DNA from: Hyphomicrobiales bacterium
Lineage (GTDB): Bacteria > Pseudomonadota > Alphaproteobacteria > Rhizobiales > Rhizobiaceae
NCBI GenBank assembly: GCA_900466875.1
Contig: UBNQ01000013.1
Location: 1-59,093, forward strand
Direction: 5' to 3'
DNA length: 59,093 nt
Below the pieces are notes generated by a model. It saw only the letters and a list, made by a program, of their open reading frames with translations, had not been told where the DNA came from and made no database searches. Shown here piece after piece: positions 50,205 to 59,067 of this stretch; within the stretch, counting starts at the first letter, position 1; each line of letters begins with the position of its first letter. The position numbers and the translations under genes are program-made.

Positions 50205-51143
50205 ATGCCCCATCCCATGTCGTCGCAATCAGCTGCGTCGAAGCCGATACCAAAATCGTCCGGCCGACCCAACCAGCTTTTCCGCAATCTCAATTCCAAG
50301 ATTGCACTCACCCCGATGATGCTTGTCGCCGCCGTCGTCTTTTTCGGCGGTACGGTCTGGACGGTCATCTATTCCTTTACCAATTCGAGGCTGCTGCCGC
50401 GGGCAAGTTTTGTCGGCATCGACCAGTATGAGCGCCTCTGGGCCTCGTCGCGCTGGATCATTTCCATCCAGAACCTGCTGGTTTACGGCATCCTGTCGTT
50501 GATCTTCTCGCTCGTGGTCGGCTTCGTGCTGGCAGCGCTGATGGACCAGAAAATCCGTTTCGAAAGCGCCTTCCGCACTATTTTCCTTTACCCCTTTGCT
50601 CTGTCCTTCATCGTCACCGGCCTTGTCTGGCAATGGATACTCAATCCGGAATTCGGCGTGCAGGGCATTGTCCGTTCGCTGGGCTGGACAAGCTTCACCT
50701 TCGATCCGCTCTACAATCCCGATATTGTCATCTACGGCATCCTGATCGCAGGTCTGTGGCAGGGCACGGGGCTCGTCATGTGCCTGATGCTCGCCGGCCT
50801 GCGCGGCATCGACGAGGACATCTGGAAGGCCGCGCGTGTCGACGGTATCCCTATGTGGCGGACCTACATCTTCGTCGTCATCCCGATGATGCGCCCGGTC
50901 TTCATCACCACGCTCGTGCTGATCGGCAGCGGCATCGTAAAACTCTACGATCTCGTCGTGGCGCAGACGTCCGGCGGCCCCGGCAATGCGTCGGAAGTCC
51001 CGGCGAAATACGTCTACGACTACATGTTTCAGGCACAGAACCTGGGGCAGGGCTTTGCCGCCTCCACCATGATGCTGCTCACCGTCGCGATCATCATCGT
51101 TCCTTGGGCCTATCTCGAATTCGGAGGGAAGAAGCGTGGCTAA
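50205..51143 (+). CDS. Carbohydrate ABC transporter permease 1 (MalF-type)
   Basis: This 312-residue inner-membrane permease has about six helices (first at about 44-65) after a polar N-terminal stretch of about 35 residues. The CUT1 EAA loop is visible in EDIWKAARVDGIPMWRTYIFVVIPMMRP. It pairs with permease 2 to form the channel. GAGGAGGAAAC lies directly before ATG 50205. Its end overlaps the next gene by eight bases. Confidence 0.93.
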   Translation: MPHPMSSQSAASKPIPKSSGRPNQLFRNLNSKIALTPMMLVAAVVFFGGTVWTVIYSFTNSRLLPRASFVGIDQYERLWASSRWIISIQNLLVYGILSLIFSLVVGFVLAALMDQKIRFESAFRTIFLYPFALSFIVTGLVWQWILNPEFGVQGIVRSLGWTSFTFDPLYNPDIVIYGILIAGLWQGTGLVMCLMLAGLRGIDEDIWKAARVDGIPMWRTYIFVVIPMMRPVFITTLVLIGSGIVKLYDLVVAQTSGGPGNASEVPAKYVYDYMFQAQNLGQGFAASTMMLLTVAIIIVPWAYLEFGGKKRG

Positions 51144-52080
51144 CGTCTCCATTCTCAACGCGACCGGCGCCGCAATCGATGCGGTCCGAACCGAAGTTGC
51201 AGCAGGACCGCGCGGCAAGCGACCGAAGAAGGTCCTCTCAGGCCGCAACATCATGGTCTACGGCACTCTTGGCCTGGCGGCGCTTTATTACCTCCTGCCG
51301 CTCTACGTGATGGTCGTCACCTCGCTGAAGGGCATGCCGGAAGTGCGCCTCGGCAACATCTTCTCGCCGCCGATGGAAATCACCTTCGAGCCCTGGGTAA
51401 AGGCGTGGGCGCAAGCCTGCACCGGCCTCAACTGCGACGGTCTTTCCCGAGGATTCTGGAACTCGGTGCGCATCCTCGTCCCCTCCGTCATCGTCTCCAT
51501 CGCGGTGGCTTCGGTCAGCGGTTATGCGCTCGCCAATTGGCGCTTCAAGGGCTCGGAACTGTTCTTCTCCGTCCTCATCATCGGCGCCTTCATTCCCTAT
51601 CAGGTAATGATCTATCCGCTCGTCATCATCCTGCGCGAGATCGGCATCTACGGCTCGCTGACCGGCCTCGTCATCGTCCATACGATCTTCGGCATGCCGA
51701 TCCTGACGCTGCTCTTCCGCAACTATTTCGCCGGCCTGCCGGAGGAGTTGTTCAAGGCGGCGCGCATCGATGGAGCCGGCTTCTGGCAGATCTACGGCCG
51801 CATCATGCTGCCCATGTCGCTGCCGATCTTCGTCGTCGCGATCATCATCCAGGTCACCGGCATCTGGAACGACTTTCTCTTCGGCGTCGTCTTCACGAGG
51901 CCGGATACCTATCCGATGACCGTGCAGCTCAACAACATCGTCAACTCCGTCCAGGGGGTGAAGGAATACAACGTCAACATGGCAGCAACACTGCTCACCG
52001 GCGCTGTTCCGCTCATCGTCTATTTCGTTTCCGGCCGGCTGTTCGTACGCGGCATCGCCGCCGGCGCAGTTAAGGGGTAA
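51136..52080 (+). CDS. Carbohydrate ABC transporter permease 2 (MalG-type)
   Basis: This 314-residue permease begins at GTG 51136, with GGAGGGA about eight bases upstream, overlapping permease 1. After a polar start of about 38 residues it has six hydrophobic helices and the EAA loop EELFKAARIDGAGFWQIYGRIMLPMSLP. The sequence GIWNDFLFGVVFTRPDTYPMTVQLNNIV is characteristic of MalG-type CUT1 permeases. It precedes the ATPase gene by only a few bases. Confidence 0.93.
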   Translation: MANVSILNATGAAIDAVRTEVAAGPRGKRPKKVLSGRNIMVYGTLGLAALYYLLPLYVMVVTSLKGMPEVRLGNIFSPPMEITFEPWVKAWAQACTGLNCDGLSRGFWNSVRILVPSVIVSIAVASVSGYALANWRFKGSELFFSVLIIGAFIPYQVMIYPLVIILREIGIYGSLTGLVIVHTIFGMPILTLLFRNYFAGLPEELFKAARIDGAGFWQIYGRIMLPMSLPIFVVAIIIQVTGIWNDFLFGVVFTRPDTYPMTVQLNNIVNSVQGVKEYNVNMAATLLTGAVPLIVYFVSGRLFVRGIAAGAVKG

Positions 52081-52086
52081 GCCTTG

Positions 52087-53184
52087 ATGACCGACCTCTC
52101 CAATTCCGTTTCCATCCGTGACCTGTCCTTGTCCTTCGGCGCGGTGACGGTTCTCCAGAACCTCGACCTCGACATCAAGGACGGCGAGTTTCTCGTCTTG
52201 CTCGGCTCCTCCGGTTGCGGCAAGTCCACCCTTCTAAACTGCATCGCCGGCCTGCTGGAGCCGACCGACGGCCAGATCTTCATCAAGGACAAGAACGTCA
52301 CCTGGGAGGAACCGAAGGACCGCGGCATTGGCATGGTCTTCCAGTCCTACGCGCTTTATCCGCAAATGACGGTGGAAAAGAACCTCTCTTTCGGGCTCCG
52401 CGTCGCCGGCATGCCGAAGGAAGAGATCGCCAAACGCATCGCCCGCGCCTCGAACATCCTTCAAATCGAACCACTCCTGCAGCGCAAGCCCGCAGCCTTG
52501 TCGGGCGGCCAGCGCCAGCGCGTCGCGATCGGCCGCGCGCTTGTCCGCGATGTCGACGTCTTCCTGTTCGACGAGCCGCTCTCCAACCTCGATGCGAAAC
52601 TGCGCTCTGAACTGCGCGTCGAGATCAAGCGCCTGCATCAGTCGCTGAAAAACACGATGATCTACGTTACCCACGACCAGATCGAGGCGCTGACGCTGGC
52701 TGACCGAATCGCCATCATGAAAAGCGGCGTCATCCAGCAATTGGACGACCCGATCACCATCTACAACCGCCCGAAAAACAAGTTCGTCGCCGGTTTCATC
52801 GGCTCGCCCTCGATGAATTTTCTGACCGGCGAACTGGCCGACGAAGGCGGCCGCACGGTGTTCAGAACCAACGGCACCAGTTTCTCGCTTGCCGGCTACG
52901 AGGCAACCGAAACGCTGCCCCCCGGCCGTAAGGTCGTGCTCGGCGTCCGCCCCGAACATATCAAGGTCGATGGCGATCTGGCGGGGGAGGAAGCCCATGA
53001 CGCAATCGTCGATATCGAGGAACCGATGGGTGCCGACAACCTGATCTGGCTGAAACTCGCCGGCCACACGATCTCCGTCCGCATCGGCGGCGCCCGCCGT
53101 TACGCCGTCGGCGCAAAAGTCCGTTTAGGCTTCGACATGACCATGGCCTCGCTTTTCGACGCGGAGACGGAGGACCGGATCTGA
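52087..53184 (+). CDS. Carbohydrate ABC transporter ATP-binding protein (UgpC/MsmK type)
   Basis: This 365-residue ATPase has Walker A LGSSGCGKST, Q-loop MVFQSYALYPQMTV, signature LSGGQRQRVAIGRAL, Walker B VFLFDEPLSNLD and switch His in MIYVTHDQIEA. A C-terminal TOBE domain (about 240-360: GVRPEHIKVDGD, IVDIEEPMGADNLIWLKLAG) is of the kind used for regulation in CUT1 systems. ATG 52087 is chosen over the adjacent TTG 52084. It is the last transporter gene; a large inverted repeat separates it from the hydrolase gene. Confidence 0.94.
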   Translation: MTDLSNSVSIRDLSLSFGAVTVLQNLDLDIKDGEFLVLLGSSGCGKSTLLNCIAGLLEPTDGQIFIKDKNVTWEEPKDRGIGMVFQSYALYPQMTVEKNLSFGLRVAGMPKEEIAKRIARASNILQIEPLLQRKPAALSGGQRQRVAIGRALVRDVDVFLFDEPLSNLDAKLRSELRVEIKRLHQSLKNTMIYVTHDQIEALTLADRIAIMKSGVIQQLDDPITIYNRPKNKFVAGFIGSPSMNFLTGELADEGGRTVFRTNGTSFSLAGYEATETLPPGRKVVLGVRPEHIKVDGDLAGEEAHDAIVDIEEPMGADNLIWLKLAGHTISVRIGGARRYAVGAKVRLGFDMTMASLFDAETEDRI

Positions 53185-53208
53185 TGGCTGTCTTCCATCC
53201 CTCGTTCC

Positions 53209-53492
53209 ACCCCCCTCTGGCCTGCCGGCTCGCCGGGCCAGAGCCACTCGTCGCTGCCCGCTCTTCGAGCCCTCCACAAGGGGGGAGATCACAAGAGGAC
53301 GAGCCTTCGCCCAGGCCTTGCACGCGTGCTTTAAGGGGGCGTGGACGGTGGACTTATCAAACCGATCGGACCAACTCTGAAGAAGATTGGGGCGGGTCGA
53401 TGAGCCCAGCTAATCTCCCTCCTTGTGGGGGGCTCGAAGAGCGGGCAGAGACGAGTGGCTCTGCCCCGGCCGGCAGGCAGGCCAGTGGGGGG
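53209..53492. repeat. Large inverted repeat pair between the ABC ATPase and beta-mannosidase genes
   Basis: The 346-base gap holds two roughly 80-base arms, 53209-53290 and 53412-53492. They are inverted copies of each other with an estimated 85% identity by eye. Each contains CTGGCCTGCC, GAGCCACTCGTC, GCCCGCTCTTCGAGCC and a CCACAAGG..GGGAGAT end. The 120 bases between show nothing I recognise. This looks like two copies of a dispersed rhizobial intergenic repeat in opposite orientation. Confidence 0.75.
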
Positions 53493-53530
53493 CTGGTTGC
53501 CGCAAATGGTGACCTCTCCGGGAGGCCTCA

Positions 53531-55972
53531 ATGACCACCATCCCGCTCTCCGGCCAATGGAACCTCTCATCCCCCGACAGCGCCCACGCCACCAGCATCT
53601 CCATCCCCGGCGATATCCATACCGCACTCAAAACTGCCGACATCATCCCCGACCCCTATATCGGCCGCAACGAAAACGACGTCCAATGGGTGGCCCATCA
53701 GGACTGGCAGATCGAGCGGAGCTTCAACGTCGATGATCCCGATGGCTCTTGGTATCTCGACATCACTTCGCTCGATACCGTGGCGATCGTCTTCGTCAAC
53801 GACGTGCCGGTTCTCTCCGCCGACAATTGCTTCCGCCGTTACCGCCCGGATGTCTCGCAGGCCATCAAGCCCGGCGAAAACACCATCCGCATCCTCTTCC
53901 ATTCCAGCATAAAAGCAGGGGCCGAACGTCAGGACAGACAACCCTTCTACATCCCGTTTTCGAAAAATTGCCCGATCCCCGATGGTAACATGCTGCGCAA
54001 GCCACAATGCCATTTCGGCTGGGACTGGAACCTCGCGATCGCTCCGCTCGGCCTCTACGGCGAGATTGCCCTGAAACGCCTGGATATCGCGCGCATCGAA
54101 CATGTCGTCACCGAGCAGCGACACCACGAGGACGGGTCGGTCGATCTCCACGTCTCCGTCTCGCTCCATGCCGATTCCCAGGGCGTGATCCCCATCCATC
54201 TCCAGCTCGGAGAAGACCGCACCCGCCTCGATTGCGGCATGCGCCCCGGCGACAACACCATTCTTCACGTCTTCCATATCGACCAGCCGACACTCTGGTG
54301 GCCGGCCGGAAGCGGCGAACAGGCGCTTTACCCGCTCACCATCGACACGCCGACCGAAACGATCACCAGACAGATCGGCTTGCGCACCGTCGAGCTGCTG
54401 ACCGACAAGGATGAAGCCGGCAGCCGTTTCGCCTTCCGTATCAACGGCCGCGAAATCTTCTGCCGCGGCGCCAACTGGATCCCCGCCGACGCGCTTTTCT
54501 CGCTCACCAGCCCGGAAAAGACGGAGGACCTTCTGCAATCCGCCGTCGACGCCAACATGAACATGATCCGCATCTGGGGCGGCGGCTTCTACGAGGACGA
54601 GCACTTTTACGACACCTGCGATCGCCTCGGCCTGATGGTCTGGCAGGATTTTCAGTTCGCCTGCAACATCTATCCCTCGACACCCGACTTTCTCGAAAAC
54701 GTCGAACACGAGGTGGAGTACCAGACCAAACGCCTGATCTCCCATCCATCGATCGTCCTCTGGTGCGGCGATAACGAGCTTGTCGGCGCGCTGCTCTGGT
54801 ACGAGGAAACCCGCACCAACCGCGACCGTTATCTCGTCTCCTATGACCGGCTGAACCACACGATCGAACGGGCAATGAAAAAGGCCGTGCCCCAGGCCAT
54901 CTGGTGGCCCTCAAGCCCTGCATCAGGCTATCTCGATTATGGCGATGCCTGGCATGCAGACGGCTCCGGCGACATGCATTTCTGGTCCGTCTGGCACGAG
55001 AACAAGCCGTTCGAACACTATCGCGATGTCAAACCGCGTTTCTGCTCCGAATTCGGTTTCCAGTCCTATACGTCCCTGCCGGTGATCCACACTTATGCGC
55101 AGGAGAAGGACCTCAACATCGCGTCTCCTGTCATGGAGCACCACCAGCGCAATGTCGGCGGCAACGAACGTATCGCCGCCACCATGTTCCGCAATTTCCG
55201 CTTTCCCGGCGACTTTGCCAATTTCGTCTATCTGAGCCAGGTCCAGCAGGGCATCGCGATCAGGACTGCGGTCGATTACTGGCGCTCGCTCAAACCCCAT
55301 TGCATGGGCGCGCTCTACTGGCAGCTCAACGACACATGGCCCGTCGCCTCCTGGGCAAGCCTCGATTACGGCGGCAGCTGGAAAGTGCTGCACTACATGG
55401 CCCGCCGTTTTTTCCAGCCGATCGCAGTCGCCGCAATCCCGTCCGACGACGGAAGCGAGATCCGCTTCTCGCTGGTCAACGACACGCTCGAAGACGTCAC
55501 CGTAACACTCAACATCTCGACCCTCAGCCTGAGGGGTGAACGTCGTTCACTGAGAAGCATCGACGCCGTCTGCTCGCCGGATGCCGCCGTCACTGTCCTG
55601 ACCATCCCCGCAGCCTCGATCCCGAGCGACAGTCTGCTTGCCTGGAGTTTTACCGCCTCGAATGGATCGGGCGGCGAGGGGCATCACGTCATGGAAAGCT
55701 ACAAGGCTCTGGAGCTTCTGCGCGCAAGCCTTGAGATGTCCGTGTCTCCAGTCGGAGACGGCTCATTCGACATTCTCGTACAGTCCACCGGCCTCGCGCT
55801 CTTCGTCCTGATCGAGAGCGACACGCCCGGCCGTTATTCCGACAACGCTTTCGATCTTGCCGCCGGCGAAAACCGAAAGGTTCGCTTCACCCCGAGCGTG
55901 CCGGCGGCAAGCCCTGGAAGCTCCCCGAGATTCCGCATCTACGATCTTCAATCCTGCCAGTCCGCAGGGTGA
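53531..55972 (+). CDS. Beta-mannosidase (glycoside hydrolase family 2)
   Basis: This 813-residue enzyme hydrolyses terminal beta-mannose residues from oligosaccharides. An N-terminal sugar-binding domain (MTTIPLSGQWNLSSP, IPGDIHTALKTADIIPDPYIGRNE) precedes an Ig-like domain. The TIM-barrel catalytic domain starts at about 300 with FCRGANWIPADALF and MIRIWGGGFYEDEHFYD. The acid/base Glu416 is in LWCGDNELVGAL and the nucleophile Glu507 in RFCSEFGFQS. No signal peptide is present, so it is cytosolic and acts on imported substrates. An AGGCCTC-adjacent GGGAGG lies just upstream of ATG 53531. It is followed on the same strand by three sugar-processing genes. Confidence 0.92.
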   Translation: MTTIPLSGQWNLSSPDSAHATSISIPGDIHTALKTADIIPDPYIGRNENDVQWVAHQDWQIERSFNVDDPDGSWYLDITSLDTVAIVFVNDVPVLSADNCFRRYRPDVSQAIKPGENTIRILFHSSIKAGAERQDRQPFYIPFSKNCPIPDGNMLRKPQCHFGWDWNLAIAPLGLYGEIALKRLDIARIEHVVTEQRHHEDGSVDLHVSVSLHADSQGVIPIHLQLGEDRTRLDCGMRPGDNTILHVFHIDQPTLWWPAGSGEQALYPLTIDTPTETITRQIGLRTVELLTDKDEAGSRFAFRINGREIFCRGANWIPADALFSLTSPEKTEDLLQSAVDANMNMIRIWGGGFYEDEHFYDTCDRLGLMVWQDFQFACNIYPSTPDFLENVEHEVEYQTKRLISHPSIVLWCGDNELVGALLWYEETRTNRDRYLVSYDRLNHTIERAMKKAVPQAIWWPSSPASGYLDYGDAWHADGSGDMHFWSVWHENKPFEHYRDVKPRFCSEFGFQSYTSLPVIHTYAQEKDLNIASPVMEHHQRNVGGNERIAATMFRNFRFPGDFANFVYLSQVQQGIAIRTAVDYWRSLKPHCMGALYWQLNDTWPVASWASLDYGGSWKVLHYMARRFFQPIAVAAIPSDDGSEIRFSLVNDTLEDVTVTLNISTLSLRGERRSLRSIDAVCSPDAAVTVLTIPAASIPSDSLLAWSFTASNGSGGEGHHVMESYKALELLRASLEMSVSPVGDGSFDILVQSTGLALFVLIESDTPGRYSDNAFDLAAGENRKVRFTPSVPAASPGSSPRFRIYDLQSCQSAG

Positions 55973-55995
55973 CATTTCATTTCAAGGAGGATGAC

Positions 55996-56760
55996 ATGAC
56001 GACCTTTGGTTTCCAGCTTTACAGCGCCCGCAATTTCCCGCCGCTATCCGACGTGCTGAAACTCGTGGCGAAAAATGGCTACAAGCATGTCGAGGGTTAT
56101 GGCGCGCTCTACGCGACGCTCGACGAGGCAGGCCTGAAGGCGATGCGCGCCGAACTCGACGCCAATGGCCTGACCATGCCGACCGGCCATTTCGGCATCG
56201 ATCTTCTCGAAAAGGAGCCGGAACAGGCACTGCTGATCGCAAAGACACTTGGCGTCGAGGCAATCTACTGCCCCCATCTCGTCGCCGACCAGCGCCCGAC
56301 CAATGCCGATGGCTGGTTCGCTTTCGGCAAGCGTCTGGCCGAAGCCGGCAAGCGTTATCAGGACGCCGGCTACACATTCGGCTGGCACAATCACGATTTT
56401 GAATTCAAACAGCTTGCCGATGGCTCCACCCCGCAGGAGCAGATCTTTGCCGGTGGCCCGGATCTCACCTGGGAGGCGGATATCGCCTGGGTCATCCGCG
56501 GGGGTGCCGATCCTTTCGAATGGATCGAGAAATACGGCCGCAAGATCACCGCGGTCCACGTCAAGGACATCGCACCGGCCGGAGAAAATACAGATGAGGA
56601 CGGCTGGGCCGATGTCGGCCACGGCACGGTTGCATGGAAGGATCTGATTGCCGCATTGAAGGCGAAGACATCGGCGAAATATTACGTTCTGGAGCACGAC
56701 AACCCGAAGGACATCGAACGTCTGGCGTCCCGTTCCATCGCCGCCTTCAACACCTATTGA
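55996..56760 (+). CDS. Sugar phosphate isomerase/epimerase (xylose isomerase-like TIM barrel)
   Basis: This 254-residue AP-endonuclease-2 family TIM barrel begins MTTFGFQLYSARNFPPLSDVLKLVAKNGYKHVEGYG. The metal-binding residues expected for the family are in TFGWHNHDFEF, LTWEADIAWV, ITAVHVKDI and YVLEHDNP. The reaction may be isomerisation, epimerisation or beta-elimination of a keto-sugar; it cannot be fixed by sequence. AAGGAGGATGAC precedes ATG 55996. Its pairing with the Gfo/Idh/MocA oxidoreductase 28 bases downstream is typical of sugar oxidation/3-keto-glycoside pathways. Confidence 0.9.
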   Translation: MTTFGFQLYSARNFPPLSDVLKLVAKNGYKHVEGYGALYATLDEAGLKAMRAELDANGLTMPTGHFGIDLLEKEPEQALLIAKTLGVEAIYCPHLVADQRPTNADGWFAFGKRLAEAGKRYQDAGYTFGWHNHDFEFKQLADGSTPQEQIFAGGPDLTWEADIAWVIRGGADPFEWIEKYGRKITAVHVKDIAPAGENTDEDGWADVGHGTVAWKDLIAALKAKTSAKYYVLEHDNPKDIERLASRSIAAFNTY

Positions 56761-56788
56761 TCTGAAAAAATCCATTCGGAGTTTCCCA

Positions 56789-57922
56789 ATGACCAAGGAA
56801 CTTGGCGTCGGCATCCTGGGATGCGGCAACATTTCCACCACCTACTTTGCGCTGTCACCGCTGTTCAAGGGCATCAGGGTTCTGGCCTGCGCCGATATCA
56901 ATCCTGCGGCAGCTGAAGCGAAAGCCAAGGAATACGGCGTCAAGGCGCAGACGGTCGAAGACCTGCTCGCCAATGACGAAATCGATGTGATCGTCAATCT
57001 GACGATCCCCGATGCGCATTTCGCCGTGTCCAAAGCCATCCTTCAGGCCGGCAAGCATGTCTATTCCGAAAAACCGCTGACAGTGACGCTGGATCAGGGC
57101 AAGCAACTGCAGGCGCTCGGCCGGGAAAAAGGTCTCGCCATCGGCTGCGCCCCCGACACATTCCTCGGTGGTGCCCACCAGCTTGCCCGCGCCTATATCG
57201 ACGAAGGCGGGGTAGGGCGCATCACCTCCGGTACCTGCCACGTGATGAGCCCCGGCATGGAAATGTGGCACCCCAATCCGGGCTTCTTCTTCCTCAACGG
57301 CGGTGGCCCGATCCTCGATCTCGGCCCCTATTATATCGCCAACCTGATCAACTTCCTCGGCCCGGTAAAGCGTGTCGCGGCCTTGACCTCGATGGCGAAC
57401 CCGACCCGCACCGTCACCAGCGAGCCGCTGAAGGGCACGATCATCCCGGTCGAAACCCCGACCAATATCCATGCGCTGCTGGAATTCGCCGAAGGCGCGA
57501 CGATCACGCTGTCGGCCAGCTGGGATGTCTGGTCTCACCGACACGCCAATATGGAACTCTACGGAACGGAAGGGTCGATCTACGTTCCGGATCCGAACTT
57601 CTTCGGCGGCGTGGTCGAGGCAAGTGGTCGCGACAAGGACATCAAGCCCCTGAAGGATTGGGATCACCCGTTCGGCAAGGCCAATCAGGAACATCCGAAC
57701 GGCCCGCGCGCCAATTACCGCACGGCAGGCCTTGCCGACATGGCGATGGCGCTGATTGAGGGGCGCGATATCCGCTGCTCGATCGACCGTTCGCTTCACG
57801 GCGTCGACGTCATGACCTCGATCCTCAAATCCGGTGCCGAGGGCAATTTCGTCGCCACGACGACCACCTGCACCAAACCTGCGGCACTTGGCATAGACGA
57901 GGCACTGGCGCTTCTCGCCTGA
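56789..57922 (+). CDS. Gfo/Idh/MocA family NAD(P)-dependent oxidoreductase
   Basis: This 377-residue enzyme has an N-terminal Rossmann fold (LGVGILGCGNISTTYF) and the family catalytic motif EKPLTVTLDQGKQL in HVYSEKPL. The C-terminal substrate-binding domain contains LDLGPYYIANLINFLG with the conserved D/H region. Family members oxidise or reduce sugar hydroxyls or act as oxidative openers of glycosides. CGGAG is about eight bases upstream of the ATG. With the isomerase upstream and the aldo/keto reductase downstream it probably converts the sugar released by the beta-mannosidase; this is inferred. Confidence 0.92.
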   Translation: MTKELGVGILGCGNISTTYFALSPLFKGIRVLACADINPAAAEAKAKEYGVKAQTVEDLLANDEIDVIVNLTIPDAHFAVSKAILQAGKHVYSEKPLTVTLDQGKQLQALGREKGLAIGCAPDTFLGGAHQLARAYIDEGGVGRITSGTCHVMSPGMEMWHPNPGFFFLNGGGPILDLGPYYIANLINFLGPVKRVAALTSMANPTRTVTSEPLKGTIIPVETPTNIHALLEFAEGATITLSASWDVWSHRHANMELYGTEGSIYVPDPNFFGGVVEASGRDKDIKPLKDWDHPFGKANQEHPNGPRANYRTAGLADMAMALIEGRDIRCSIDRSLHGVDVMTSILKSGAEGNFVATTTTCTKPAALGIDEALALLA

Positions 57923-57939
57923 GCCGCTAAGAATGTCGC

Positions 57940-57968
57940 CCGGCGCCGGAAATGAGGTTCGGCGCCGG
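57940..57968. terminator. Intercistronic hairpin before the aldo/keto reductase gene
   Basis: CCGGCGCCG (57940-57948) pairs perfectly with CGGCGCCGG (57960-57968). It lies between stop 57922 and start 57991, with no T tract. It is more likely a stabilising structure or weak attenuator than a full terminator. Confidence 0.45.
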
Positions 57969-57990
57969 TTTCATTTGGAGGATATTTAGT

Positions 57991-59040
57991 ATGGCTTGGC
58001 TCCCGGCGGATAACCGCTACGAAAGCATGACCTATAATCGCTGCGGCAAATCCGGCCTCAAGCTGCCGGCGATCTCGCTCGGCCTCTGGCACAATTTCGG
58101 TGACGACACGCCGCACCAGCGCAAGGTCGATATCTGCAAAAAGGCATTCGACCTCGGCATCACCCATTTCGACCTCGCCAACAATTACGGCCCGAAGCCG
58201 GGCAGCGCCGAAGTGGCTTTCGGCCAGATCCTGCGCGAGGAATTTCGCGGATACCGTGACGAACTGATCATCTCGTCGAAAGCCGGCTACAACATGTGGC
58301 CCGGTCCTTACGGCGAATGGGGCAGCCGCAAATACCTGATCGCCTCCTGCGACCAGAGCCTGAAGCGCATGGGCCTCGATTACGTCGACATCTTCTATTC
58401 GCACCGCTTCGATCCGGATACGCCGCTGGAGGAAACCTGCGGCGCGCTGGAACACATCGTCCGCTCGGGCAGGGCGCTTTACGTCGGCCTCTCTTCCTAC
58501 AATTCCAAGCGCACCCGCGAGGCGGTCGAAATTCTCAAGGCAATGGGGGTGCCGGTCCTTATCCATCAGCCGAGCTATTCGATGATCAATCGCTGGGTCG
58601 AGGAGGACGGCCTGCTCGATACGCTGGAAGACCTGGGTATCGGCTCGATCGTCTTCTCGCCGTTGGCGCAGGGCATGCTGACCTCGAAATATCTCGGCGG
58701 CATCCCGCAAGACAGCCGCGCCGCCCAGGGCAAGTCGCTGCGCCCGGCTTTCCTCAACGACAAGAACATCGAGAACCTCAAGGGCCTCAACGCAATCGCC
58801 GAACGCCGTGGCCAGACACTGGCGCAGATGGCACTCGCCTGGGTCCTGCGTGGTGATCGTGTGACGACGGCTTTGATCGGCGCCAGCCGCCCCGAGCAGG
58901 TCGAGGATTGCGTCAAGGCGCTGGAAAAGCGCGATTTCACGGCACAGGAACTGGCCGAAATCGACGGGTTCGCCAGGGAAGCCGACATCAACATTTGGGC
59001 AGCCTCGGCTGAACGGGAAGGGCCGGCGCGCAATAAGTAG
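57991..59040 (+). CDS. Aldo/keto reductase (YghZ/L-glyceraldehyde 3-phosphate reductase-like)
   Basis: This 349-residue TIM-barrel NADPH reductase has MTYNRCGKSGLKLPAISLGLWHNFG, the catalytic Asp-Tyr pair in THFDLANNYGPKPGSAE, the Lys in LIISSKAGYNMWPGPYG and the His in YSHRFDPDTPLEETC. GASRPEQVEDCVKAL near the end binds the cofactor phosphate. The sequence is closest in layout to the YghZ/AKR14 group, which reduces glyceraldehyde phosphate and other small aldehydes. GGAGG precedes ATG 57991. It is the last gene of the visible sugar module. Confidence 0.92.
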   Translation: MAWLPADNRYESMTYNRCGKSGLKLPAISLGLWHNFGDDTPHQRKVDICKKAFDLGITHFDLANNYGPKPGSAEVAFGQILREEFRGYRDELIISSKAGYNMWPGPYGEWGSRKYLIASCDQSLKRMGLDYVDIFYSHRFDPDTPLEETCGALEHIVRSGRALYVGLSSYNSKRTREAVEILKAMGVPVLIHQPSYSMINRWVEEDGLLDTLEDLGIGSIVFSPLAQGMLTSKYLGGIPQDSRAAQGKSLRPAFLNDKNIENLKGLNAIAERRGQTLAQMALAWVLRGDRVTTALIGASRPEQVEDCVKALEKRDFTAQELAEIDGFAREADINIWAASAEREGPARNK

Positions 59041-59067
59041 ACGGGAATATCCTGTGAGGCACACGCC

